This document shows, piece by piece, positions 1-6,298 of a stretch of DNA of 8,320 nt. The stretch is from contig JASHXJ010000139.1 of assembly GCA_030043595.1 (NCBI GenBank), forward strand, positions 1 to 8,320, in the 5' to 3' direction. This stretch comes from Trebonia sp. GTDB taxonomy: Bacteria > Actinomycetota > Actinomycetes > Streptosporangiales > Streptosporangiaceae. The position numbers and the translations under genes were made by a program. The number at the start of each line of letters is the position of its first letter. Position 1 is the first letter of the stretch. The notes under the pieces are model-generated. The model searched no databases. It was not told the origin of the DNA and saw nothing but the letters and a program-made list of their open reading frames with translations.

Positions 1-2333
1 ACGGCAGCCTCCGGTGCCGCCGCGGGCGCGACGGCGGTGACGGTGGCCTGCTGGATGCGGGTGGCGGGCCGGGAGCGCAGGTAGTAAGTGGTCTTCAGGC
101 CGCTCTTCCATGCGTGCATGTACATCGACGACAGCCGGCCGATGGTTGGCGCGGCCATGAACAGGTTGAGCGACTGCGACTGGTCGATGAACGGCGCTCG
201 CGCCGCGGCCAGGTCGATCAGCGCCCGCTGCGGCAGCTCCCACGCGGTCCGGAACAGGTGCCTGACCTCCTCCGGCAGCGCGGTGACCTCCTGCACCGAC
301 CCGTCCGCCCGCTTGATCGCCTCGCGTACCTGCGGCGTCCACAGGCCGCGCGCCTTCAGCTCGGTCACAAGGGCGGTGTTGACCTGGAGGAACTCCCCGG
401 ACATGGTCTCCCGCTTGAACAGGTTCGACACCTGCGGCTCGATGCACTCGTAGCAGCCGGCGATCGACGCGATCGTGGCGGTCGGCGCGATCGCGATCAG
501 CAGCGAATTACGCAGCCCCGTCCCGGCGATGCGCTGCCGAAGTGCCGCCCACCGCTCGTGCTGGGTGACTTCGGCGTCCCACAGGTCCGGCTGGAGCTGC
601 CCGGCGGCGGCCCGGGTCCGTGCGAACTCCGGGTGCGGGCCGTGCCTGACGGCCAGCTCTGCGGATACCTCAAGCGCGGTCAGGTAGACCTCCTCGGCGA
701 TCCGCGCGGACAGCTCTCGCGCCTCGGGTGAGTCGAACGGCAGCCGCAGCGCGAAGAACACGTCCTGCAGGCCCATCACGCCAAGGCCGACCGGCCGCCA
801 CCGCGGGTTGGACGCGGCGGCCTGGTCACTGGGGTAGAAGGTCAGGTCGATGACCCGGTCCAGGAACGGCACCGCGGTCCGCACCGTGTCACGGAGCCTG
901 GCCCAGTCGACGGCCGGCCTGCCGTCCGGCCCGGTCGTCAGGTGCCGCGCCAGGTTAACCGAGCCGAGGTTGCACACGGCGGTCTCGGTGTCACTTGTCA
1001 CCTCGGTGATCTCAGTGCACAGGTTCGACAGGTGCACCACGCTGCCGGGTGCCGCCGTCTGGTTGCACTTGGCGTTGCAGGAGTCCTTGAAGGTCATCCA
1101 GCCGTTGCCGGTCTGCGCCAGCGCGCGCATCATCTTGCCGTACAGGTCCCGCGCCGGGATCTGCCGGACATAGCGGCCCGCGGCCTCGGCCGTGCGGTAG
1201 GCGGCGTCGAATGCCTGTCCCCACAGGTCCGTCAGCTCCGGCACCTGGTCCGGGTCAACCAGCGACCAGGCCTGGCCGGCCTCGACCCGGCGCATGAACT
1301 CGTCGGGCACCCAGTTGGCCAGGTTCAGGCTGTGCGTCCGCCGGGCGTCCTCTCCGGTGTTGTCCCGCAGTTCGAGGAACTCCTCGATGTCGGGGTGCCA
1401 CGGCTCCAGGTACACGCAGGCGGCGCCCTTGCGGCGGCCACCCTGGTTCACCGCCGCGACCGAGGCGTCCAGCGTCTTCAGGAACGGCACGATCCCGTTG
1501 GACGCGCCGTTCGTGCCGCGGATCAGCGCGCCGCGCGACCTCACCCGCGACCATCCGATGCCGATCCCGCCGGAGAACTTGCTCAGCCGGGCGACCTGCG
1601 CGTACCGGTCATAGATCGAGCCGAGGTCATCGCGCGGGGAGTCAACGAGGAAGCACGACGACATCTGCGGATGGCTCGTCCCGGAGTTGAACAGCGTCGG
1701 CGAGCTCGGCAGGTAGGCAAGCGACGACATCAGCCGGTAGAACCCGATCGCCTCCGCCACCGTCCGCGACAGCCCGCAGGCCACCCGGAGCAGGAAGTAC
1801 TGCGGGGTCTCGATCACCAGCCTGCTCGCCGGATGACGCAGCAGGTACCTGTCGTAGACGGTCCTGATGCCGAAGTACTCGAACTCCCAGTCCGCGCCGT
1901 GGCTGACCGCGTCATCGAGCTTGCGGGAATGATCCTTGACGAACCGTGCCGCCTGCTCACCGATCAGTCCTTCCGCGTAGCCAAGGCTGACCGACTGGCT
2001 GAACGACGCGATGCCCTGACCGCGCACCTCCTTGCCGATGTAGCCAGCCAGCAGGCGGCCCGCGAGACGCGAGTACTGAGGTTCCTCACCGGTCATCTCC
2101 GCCGCGGTCTGGATGGAGAGCCGATCGAGCTCGGCGGTGGTCGCGCCGTCGTACAGCCCGCTGATCGTCTTGGTCGCGACCCGCAGCGGGTCGACCTCGT
2201 CCAGGCCGGCGGCGCAGCGCTCCACCGCACGGACGATCTTGTTCACGTCGACCGGCTCTGTGTCGCCGTTTCGCTTGCGGACCCGCATGCGCGCCGGCGC
2301 GTGCCCGGCAAGTCCGGGATCGGTGACCGTCAT
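1..2333 (-). CDS. nrdA: Ribonucleoside-diphosphate reductase, class Ia large (alpha) subunit; 3' end beyond window
   Basis: Catalytic subunit that reduces ribonucleoside diphosphates to deoxyribonucleotides, working with a radical-generating NrdB subunit. The frame is open for 777 codons from the ATG at 2333 to the left edge; the stop is outside. An N-terminal ATP-cone lies at about residues 15-105 (MRVRKRNGDTEPVDVNKI), implying allosteric activity control by ATP/dATP. Catalytic residues are all visible: Cys227 (SSCFL), Asn437-Cys439-Glu441 (SNLCTEI), Cys454 (AVCNLGSVN) and the radical-transfer Tyr750-Tyr751 (TTYYLRS). They correspond to E. coli C225, N437/C439/E441, C462 and Y730/Y731. The C-terminal redox Cys pair would lie just past the edge, after an Ala/Pro-rich linker. 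The start has AGGAGAG four bases upstream. In Streptomyces the gene heads nrdABS, so nrdB probably follows off-window. Family and class are near certain; only the C-terminus is unseen. Confidence 0.96.
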   Translation of the reverse strand, partial: MTVTDPGLAGHAPARMRVRKRNGDTEPVDVNKIVRAVERCAAGLDEVDPLRVATKTISGLYDGATTAELDRLSIQTAAEMTGEEPQYSRLAGRLLAGYIGKEVRGQGIASFSQSVSLGYAEGLIGEQAARFVKDHSRKLDDAVSHGADWEFEYFGIRTVYDRYLLRHPASRLVIETPQYFLLRVACGLSRTVAEAIGFYRLMSSLAYLPSSPTLFNSGTSHPQMSSCFLVDSPRDDLGSIYDRYAQVARLSKFSGGIGIGWSRVRSRGALIRGTNGASNGIVPFLKTLDASVAAVNQGGRRKGAACVYLEPWHPDIEEFLELRDNTGEDARRTHSLNLANWVPDEFMRRVEAGQAWSLVDPDQVPELTDLWGQAFDAAYRTAEAAGRYVRQIPARDLYGKMMRALAQTGNGWMTFKDSCNAKCNQTAAPGSVVHLSNLCTEITEVTSDTETAVCNLGSVNLARHLTTGPDGRPAVDWARLRDTVRTAVPFLDRVIDLTFYPSDQAAASNPRWRPVGLGVMGLQDVFFALRLPFDSPEARELSARIAEEVYLTALEVSAELAVRHGPHPEFARTRAAAGQLQPDLWDAEVTQHERWAALRQRIAGTGLRNSLLIAIAPTATIASIAGCYECIEPQVSNLFKRETMSGEFLQVNTALVTELKARGLWTPQVREAIKRADGSVQEVTALPEEVRHLFRTAWELPQRALIDLAAARAPFIDQSQSLNLFMAAPTIGRLSSMYMHAWKSGLKTTYYLRSRPATRIQQATVTAVAPAAAPEAA

Positions 2334-2352
2334 GGCTCTCTCCTCGCGAGCT
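2329..2352 (-). repeat. Leader repeat, nrdA copy (inverted with respect to 2811-2838)
   Basis: On the minus strand AGCTCGCGAG is followed by one base and then AGAGAGCCATGAC, which includes the nrdA start codon. The same two blocks occur in the same order before the divergent amidohydrolase gene, separated there by five bases. In all, 23 bases are shared, forming a long inverted repeat around the intergenic region. Confidence 0.7.
2338..2344 (-). promoter_or_regulatory. Ribosome binding site of nrdA
   Basis: AGGAGAG, four bases before the ATG at 2333 (the GGAG core is six bases before it). It supports this start over the in-frame ATG 15 codons downstream. It lies about 105 bases beyond the last riboswitch hairpin, so that hairpin does not directly mask it. 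Confidence 0.75.
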
Positions 2353-2449
2353 CGTTCCGTCAGGGCCAGGCACGCGAGCGCGAGCAGCAGGCGACCCGCC
2401 GTCACACGGCCGGTCACCGAGCCCGTCAGCCGTCCCGCGCGGCCTGAGC

Positions 2450-2474
2450 CGCCGCGCGCCCCTCGCGCGCGGCG
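2450..2474 (-). promoter_or_regulatory. P13 / expression-platform hairpin of the cobalamin riboswitch
   Basis: A perfect 10-bp GC-only stem: CGCCGCGCGC (2474-2465), loop GAGGG, GCGCGCGGCG (2459-2450). It starts six bases after the riboswitch P1 stem. The loop with its closing G offers GGGG (2462-2459), complementary to CCCC in L5 of the aptamer (2625-2622). This is the L5-L13 kissing interaction known from class-I cobalamin riboswitches. No T-tract follows, so it is not a canonical intrinsic terminator. It could still terminate transcription or gate translation; which one cannot be read from the sequence. Confidence 0.6.
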
Positions 2475-2479
2475 CGCTG

Positions 2480-2672
2480 GCAGGTCTTCGGACTCGCGGG
2501 CACAGCGCCACCTGGCGCTCCCTACTGGCCGCCGCTTCCCAGGCCGATCCGGCCCAGTGCTATCCAGGCCGCTCGCTCTCGCGCTCGGCCTGGGACGGCT
2601 GTCGTTCCCGCTCACCGCTGCGGGGCAGTCCCGGACTCGCACCGGGTTCCCTCTTGCCCCCGCGAACCTGGC
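2480..2672 (-). ncRNA. Adenosylcobalamin (B12) riboswitch in the nrdA leader
   Basis: Conserved blocks of the class-I cobalamin aptamer appear in order on the minus strand. The 5' P1 strand CAGGT is at 2670-2666. GGGAACCCGGTGCGAGTCCGG and the following CTGCCCCGCAGCGGTGAG form the P3/P4/P5 core, with P5 stem CTG/CAG and loop CCCCG at 2625-2621. CACTGG with GGGAAG belongs to the P6 region. The B12 box GCGAGTCCGAAGACCTGCC comes last, its ACCTG (2485-2481) closing P1. The established role in Streptomyces is that AdoCbl binding represses the class Ia nrdABS operon, so the B12-dependent class II enzyme is used when cofactor is available. Placement directly upstream of nrdA fits that exactly. The first base of the GCCACTG block is not matched, but the core is intact. 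Confidence 0.94.
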
Positions 2673-2697
2673 AGGCCCGCGGAACCAGCTGCGGGCA

Positions 2698-2713
2698 ACA
2701 CCATATATAGGCG
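2698..2713 (-). promoter_or_regulatory. NrdR box, promoter-proximal copy
   Basis: On the minus strand the site reads CGCCTATATATGGTGT. It fits the NrdR consensus (approximately ACACwAtATaTwGTGT) well in its centre and right half (TATATAT and GTGT); the left ACAC half is degenerate. It covers the candidate -10 of nrdA. NrdR is the ATP/dATP-sensing repressor of ribonucleotide reductase operons and normally binds two boxes together. Confidence 0.7.
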
Positions 2714-2728
2714 GCTCCAGAAACCCAA
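2702..2728 (-). promoter_or_regulatory. Candidate nrdA promoter
   Basis: TATATG (2707-2702) or overlapping TATATA (2709-2704) is the best -10 element in a GC-rich region. TTGGGT (2728-2723) is a possible -35 with 15 bp to TATATG, which is short. TGCTTG (2731-2726) gives 18 bp instead. Transcription would begin near 2695, just upstream of the riboswitch. The -10 lies inside one NrdR box and the -35 sits at the edge of the other, as expected for repression. Confidence 0.45.
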
Positions 2729-2744
2729 GCACCACATGTCGTGT
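2729..2744 (-). promoter_or_regulatory. NrdR box, promoter-distal copy
   Basis: On the minus strand the site reads ACACGACATGTGGTGC. It matches the NrdR consensus at ACAC, the central A-AT, T, and GTG. It begins exactly 31 bp from the proximal box, with a 15-bp spacer. That is the helical phasing (about three turns) known for paired NrdR boxes, and it is the strongest reason to accept both sites. Confidence 0.7.
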
Positions 2745-2810
2745 CGGCGTGTCGCCACTGCGATCAGCGGTGCCTCACCACCCAGGGGATGCTTGGATAC
2801 AGATAGCTCC

Positions 2811-2838
2811 AGCTCGCGAGCCGGAAGAGAGCCATGAC
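2811..2838 (+). repeat. Leader repeat, amidohydrolase copy
   Basis: AGCTCGCGAG, then CCGGA, then AGAGAGCCATGAC, including the ATG at 2834. It matches the nrdA leader apart from a 5-versus-1-base middle. It contains the perfect 10-bp palindrome GCTCGCGAGC (2812-2821) and the ribosome binding site GGAAGAG (2823-2829), four bases before the ATG. Confidence 0.7.
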
Positions 2839-3790
2839 CCAGCAGCACGCGTACGCAGAATCCGCGATCGGCCCGGACATCGCGATCGTCGAGGCGCATC
2901 ACCACATGTGGCCGGGCGACCGGTACAACCGGGCCGACCTTGAGCGTGACATCAGCCAGGGTCACCGCGTCATCAAGACGGTCTTCATCGACTGCGCGGC
3001 GAGCTACCGGGCCGCTGGTCCCGACCACCTGAAGCCGGTGGGCGAGACCGAGTGGGCGGTCTCCCAGCAGGGGACCGACGGAATCTGCGCCGGCATTGTC
3101 GGGCACACGGACATGTACCTCGGGTCCAGGGCGGGCGAGGTGCTGGACGCCCACCTCGAGGCAGGCGGCCACTCGTTCAAGGGCATCCGGCACAACGTCG
3201 CATGGGACCGCCACCCCGACACCAACAACGCGCTGCGCGGCGCGCCGGAGTTCGCCCTGCTGGACCCTGTCTTCCAGGCTGGCACGGCGGAAGTAGCCAA
3301 GCGCGGCCTGGTATTCGAGACCTGGCTGTACTTCAACCAGCTCAGCGACATGAAAGAGCTCGCGCGTTCCCAGCCGGCCCTGCGCATAGTCCTCAACCAT
3401 CTCGGCGGACCGGCGTGCAACGGGCCATACGCGGCCGACCGGCCGGCGATGCTGGCACAGTGGCGGCGCAACATGGCAGACCTGGCGCAGGCGCCTAACG
3501 TCTACCTCAAGGTCGGCGGCATCGGCTACAAGTCGTTCGTCGAGCAGTCCGTGCTTGACGGGCCGCGGTCGTCTGAGTTCCTTGCCCGATACTGGAAGCC
3601 CGAGATCGTCTTCGCTATCGAGACCTTCGGGCCGGAGCGGAGCATGTTCGAGACCAACTATCCGGAGGACAGGCACCTGACCGACTTCGTCGTCTTGTGG
3701 AACACCTACAAGCGGATCGCGGCCGGCTTCAGCGCCGACGAGCGGTCGTGGGTGTTCGAGAAGACCGCCAGATCGGTCTACGACATCTGA
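2834..3790 (+). CDS. Amidohydrolase-family metal-dependent hydrolase, COG3618 / lactonase type
   Basis: A 318-residue TIM-barrel hydrolase of the Amidohydro_2 group, full length for the family. The N-terminal strand carries the metal motif EAHHHMW (His22-x-His24). KGIRHNVAWD (116-125), LNHLGGP with His189 (187-193), and FETNYPED (272-279) followed by a W-x-x-Y-K-R-I-A-A-G helix are hallmarks of the COG3618 branch. Characterised relatives open lactone rings (L-fuconolactonase, 4-sulfomuconolactone hydrolase, 2-pyrone-4,6-dicarboxylate lactonase), so lactone or related ester hydrolysis in the cytoplasm is likely; the substrate is unknown. No signal peptide. ATG 2834 follows GGAAGAG. It is the first gene of a plus-strand group with an alpha/beta hydrolase and a ThDP enzyme. 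Family assignment is firm; the reaction is inference. Confidence 0.9.
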   Translation: MTQQHAYAESAIGPDIAIVEAHHHMWPGDRYNRADLERDISQGHRVIKTVFIDCAASYRAAGPDHLKPVGETEWAVSQQGTDGICAGIVGHTDMYLGSRAGEVLDAHLEAGGHSFKGIRHNVAWDRHPDTNNALRGAPEFALLDPVFQAGTAEVAKRGLVFETWLYFNQLSDMKELARSQPALRIVLNHLGGPACNGPYAADRPAMLAQWRRNMADLAQAPNVYLKVGGIGYKSFVEQSVLDGPRSSEFLARYWKPEIVFAIETFGPERSMFETNYPEDRHLTDFVVLWNTYKRIAAGFSADERSWVFEKTARSVYDI

Positions 3791-3831
3791 TCCAGACGCG
3801 TATCCGCGAGCGAAACGAGACGAGACCCGAA

Positions 3832-4542
3832 GTGAGTGACCCAGCGACTGCGGTGTTTGTTCACGGTGGATGGCACGACGGCTGGAGCTGGCACCTGGTG
3901 CGCGAGCTCCTTGACGCGCGGGGCGTCCCATCGGTCGCGCTGGACCTCCCGATGACGACGCTCGACCGCGACGCGGCGGTGCTGAGCGCTGCGCTGGCCG
4001 CGGTCGCGGGGGACGCGATTGTCATCTCCCATTCCTGGGGTGGCAGCGTTGCCACGCTCGGCACGATCGGCGCAGCCAACGTCCGGCACCTCATTTACAT
4101 AGCCGCAATCCTGACCGAGGCCGGTCACCCGACCCCGTCCCCGCCGTCCCCGGCGCCGGTCAAGGGCCGTGAGACGCTGCGCCCCAAGGTCGTCATCGAG
4201 ACGGACACGACAACGATCGCTGATCCTGAGGTCAGCCTGGCGGCGTTCTACCACGACGTCGAGCCGTCGCTCGCCCGGCAGGCGGCTTCCCGGCTGCGGC
4301 CATTCCAGAAGACTGGCTATGCCGTCATCGAGACGGACGCGGTCGCACCGTGGCGGACTATCCCGACCACCTACGTGGTGTGCGCGCAGGACCGCATGAT
4401 CCATCCCGATACCCAGCGCGAGATGGCGGCCGCGGCGGGCGCGCAGGTCATCGAGTGGCCGTCCAGCCACTCGCCATTCCTCTCGCATCCCGGCCTCGTC
4501 GCCGACCTTGTGGCGCGGCGAGCGGAGTCCGCCCCCGGCTGA
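3832..4542 (+). CDS. Alpha/beta-fold hydrolase (esterase-like)
   Basis: A 236-residue compact alpha/beta hydrolase. The GTG at 3832 is chosen because the protein then begins directly with strand AVFVHGG, which carries the oxyanion-hole motif HGGWHDGW (11-18). An upstream ATG (3697) would overlap the amidohydrolase by 94 bases and add a non-homologous tail. The likely triad is Ser68 in the nucleophile elbow SHSWGG (Ser replaces the usual first Gly), Asp187 (CAQDRMIHP) and His213 (SSHSPF). Size and the short cap resemble the methylesterase / hydroxynitrile-lyase-like group that acts on small esters. The gap to the preceding stop is 41 bases with only a weak purine stretch as ribosome binding site, suggesting co-transcription. 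It probably hydrolyses an ester or related intermediate of the same pathway; substrate unknown. Confidence 0.87.
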   Translation: MSDPATAVFVHGGWHDGWSWHLVRELLDARGVPSVALDLPMTTLDRDAAVLSAALAAVAGDAIVISHSWGGSVATLGTIGAANVRHLIYIAAILTEAGHPTPSPPSPAPVKGRETLRPKVVIETDTTTIADPEVSLAAFYHDVEPSLARQAASRLRPFQKTGYAVIETDAVAPWRTIPTTYVVCAQDRMIHPDTQREMAAAAGAQVIEWPSSHSPFLSHPGLVADLVARRAESAPG

Positions 4543-4629
4543 GCCCGCCTACACTAACCCTGTGGTGCAGGCGCGCGTCCCCGCCGGCTGCTGATCAGAC
4601 AGGTGCTCCTGACGAAGGCGGGCGGTACT

Positions 4630-6276
4630 GTGCAGGCAAGCGAGCAGATCGCCGAGATGCTCTCTGCGTACGGTGTGAGTCATTTCTTCTTCGTCCCCGT
4701 CATCGTGCCGGAGACGGTCAAGCGGATGAGCGAGCGCGGCATCCTGCCGGTCATGACGCACGGCGAGAAGGCGGCCGCCTACATGGCCGATGGGTATGCC
4801 CGGATCAGCCGCAGGGTGGGGGTATGCGGCGCGCAGGCGATCGGGTCGACGAATCTGGCGGCAGGTCTGCGCGACGCCTACATGGCCAGGGCGCCGATCG
4901 TCGCCCTTTCCGGCGAGCCCGACGCGCGGACCTCCTACCGCAACCTCTACCAGGACGTCGATGACCACGGCGCCTTCGAGGCCGTGACGAAGTGGAACGC
5001 GCACGTGCCCGGCCCGAGCCGCTTCCCAGACCTGCTGCGGCAGGCGTTCCGCTCGGCCAGCTCCGGTGTGCCGCGGCCGGTGCATCTCGGCCTGGCCGGC
5101 CGGACCGGCAACGCCGGCGACTCACCGGCCGAGGGCGTCACCCGCGCCGAGCCGCGCTACGGCATGTCGCCGAGCGACCGCCCACTGGCCGCGCGGTCGT
5201 CGGTCGCCGCCGCCGTGGAGCTGCTGGCCGGCGCCCGGCGGCCGGTCATCCTGGCCGGGAACGGCGTGGCCCGCTCGGGAGCGGCGCGCGAGCTGGCGGC
5301 CCTTGCCGAGCAGCTGCGCATCCCCGTCGTCATGACGCTGAACGGCCTGGCGACGATTGGCTTTGACCACCCGCTGTACGGCGGCGTCGTCGGTGAGTAC
5401 GGGGCGGATTTCGCCAATGCGATCCTGCTGCGCGCTGACGTCGTGCTGGTCGCAGGCTCCTCGCTGGGGAGCATGACGACCAGGAACTGGAGCCTCATCC
5501 CGGCGGACGCGCAGATCATCCAGGTGGACATCGATGGTGCCGAGATCGGCCGGAATTTTGAGTGCGCGGTGCCGCTGGCCGGTGACGTGCGCGCGGTCAT
5601 CGCCCAGCTGACCGCCGCGGCCAGCCGCCAGGCCCCGGCGGAGTGGGCCGCGGAGATCGCGGACATCAGAGCCGGCTGGCGGGCCGCCATCCGGGACAGT
5701 GAGACCTCGGACGCCGTGCCGATCCGGCCCGAGCGCCTGTTCAGCATGGTCAGCGACGAGATGGCGGCCGACGCGGTCATGGTCGGTGACACGGGCCACG
5801 TCGCCGCCTGGACAGCGCGCCACATCCGGCTGTCGGACCGGCAGGCGATCGTTCGCGCGGCGGGCTCGCTGGGCTGGGGCCTGCCCGCCTCCCTCGGCGT
5901 GAAGTGCGCCTGTCCCGATCGCGAGGTCATCTGCGTGACCGGGGACGCCGGGTTCTTCTACCACATCAGCGAACTGGAGACCGCCAGGCGGTACGGGCTG
6001 AGGGTGATCGTGGTGGTCAACAACAACACGTCGATGAATCAGGAGGCCTCCCTGTGGGATGCGGGCTCGGCCGACCAGCGCAAGAACTGGCAGTTCCACG
6101 ACACTGACCTCGCCGAGATCGCGCGGGGCTTCGGCTGCCACGGCGCGCGCGTGGACGATCCTGCCGGTTTCGCGGCCGCCCTGGACAAGGCGCGCGCATC
6201 GGGGCTGCCAGCGGTGCTGGACGTGCGGACCGATATCGCGGTGGCGGCGCCGAAGAGCCTCGGCCCGGCCCTGTAG
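4630..6276 (+). CDS. Thiamine-diphosphate-dependent enzyme, acetolactate synthase-like (copy A)
   Basis: A 548-residue protein with the three-domain ThDP layout. The N-terminal PYR domain has catalytic Glu46 in THGEKAAAYMADGYAR. The central DHS-like domain starts near 200 (RRPVILAGNGVARSGA). The C-terminal PP domain has the cofactor/Mg site GDAG (438-441) followed 27 residues after Asp439 by Asn466 in NNN. It should perform decarboxylation, C-C cleavage or carboligation of a 2-keto-type substrate. It is not confidently an acetolactate synthase: no small subunit is nearby, the Glu motif is HGEKAA instead of RHEQAA, and the active-site loop differs. GTG 4630 is preferred because GAAGG/GGCGG precedes it; GTG 4603 (nine residues longer) lacks a ribosome binding site but would match copy B in N-terminal length. 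It follows the alpha/beta hydrolase by 87 bases and ends 20 bases from the convergent copy B. Confidence 0.88.
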   Translation: MQASEQIAEMLSAYGVSHFFFVPVIVPETVKRMSERGILPVMTHGEKAAAYMADGYARISRRVGVCGAQAIGSTNLAAGLRDAYMARAPIVALSGEPDARTSYRNLYQDVDDHGAFEAVTKWNAHVPGPSRFPDLLRQAFRSASSGVPRPVHLGLAGRTGNAGDSPAEGVTRAEPRYGMSPSDRPLAARSSVAAAVELLAGARRPVILAGNGVARSGAARELAALAEQLRIPVVMTLNGLATIGFDHPLYGGVVGEYGADFANAILLRADVVLVAGSSLGSMTTRNWSLIPADAQIIQVDIDGAEIGRNFECAVPLAGDVRAVIAQLTAAASRQAPAEWAAEIADIRAGWRAAIRDSETSDAVPIRPERLFSMVSDEMAADAVMVGDTGHVAAWTARHIRLSDRQAIVRAAGSLGWGLPASLGVKCACPDREVICVTGDAGFFYHISELETARRYGLRVIVVVNNNTSMNQEASLWDAGSADQRKNWQFHDTDLAEIARGFGCHGARVDDPAGFAAALDKARASGLPAVLDVRTDIAVAAPKSLGPAL

Positions 6277-6286
6277 GCAGCCTCGG

Positions 6287-6298
6287 GACCGGCCGGTC
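6287..6298. repeat. 12-bp perfect palindrome between convergent genes
   Basis: GACCGGCCGGTC lies in the 20-bp gap and overlaps the stop codon of the minus-strand ThDP gene. As a hairpin it gives only four base pairs around a four-base loop and has no T-tract, so a terminator role is weak. It may be chance in GC-rich DNA. Confidence 0.3.

Noticed and set aside
942..2447. 501-codon plus-strand open frame antisense to nrdA
   Set aside because: The minus strand encodes an unmistakable NrdA with all catalytic residues; the antisense translation is Arg/Gln/His-rich with no recognisable domain, typical of GC-rich shadow frames.
2745..2810. Promoter and operator for the amidohydrolase operon (GATACA, imperfect repeat CACTGC-GATCA-GCGGTG)
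   Set aside because: A promoter must lie here, but no convincing -10/-35 pair stands out and the repeat has a mismatch; not strong enough to list.
2113..2943. 276-codon plus-strand open frame spanning the nrdA start, riboswitch and amidohydrolase start
   Set aside because: It reads through antisense of nrdA and structured leader RNA, and has an Arg/Ser/Pro-rich translation without domains.
2612..3931. 439-codon minus-strand open frame across the riboswitch and antisense to the amidohydrolase
   Set aside because: It would overlap the riboswitch, both NrdR boxes and a clear amidohydrolase gene; its composition is shadow-like.
4543..4629. Possible separate promoter for ThDP copy A (TACACT at 4550-4555)
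   Set aside because: No acceptable -35 at 16-18 bp (only GTCCGC-like sequence), and the short gap is equally compatible with co-transcription from the amidohydrolase.
5122..6141. 339-codon minus-strand open frame antisense to ThDP copy A
   Set aside because: Shadow of the ThDP gene, which has catalytic motifs in the plus frame.
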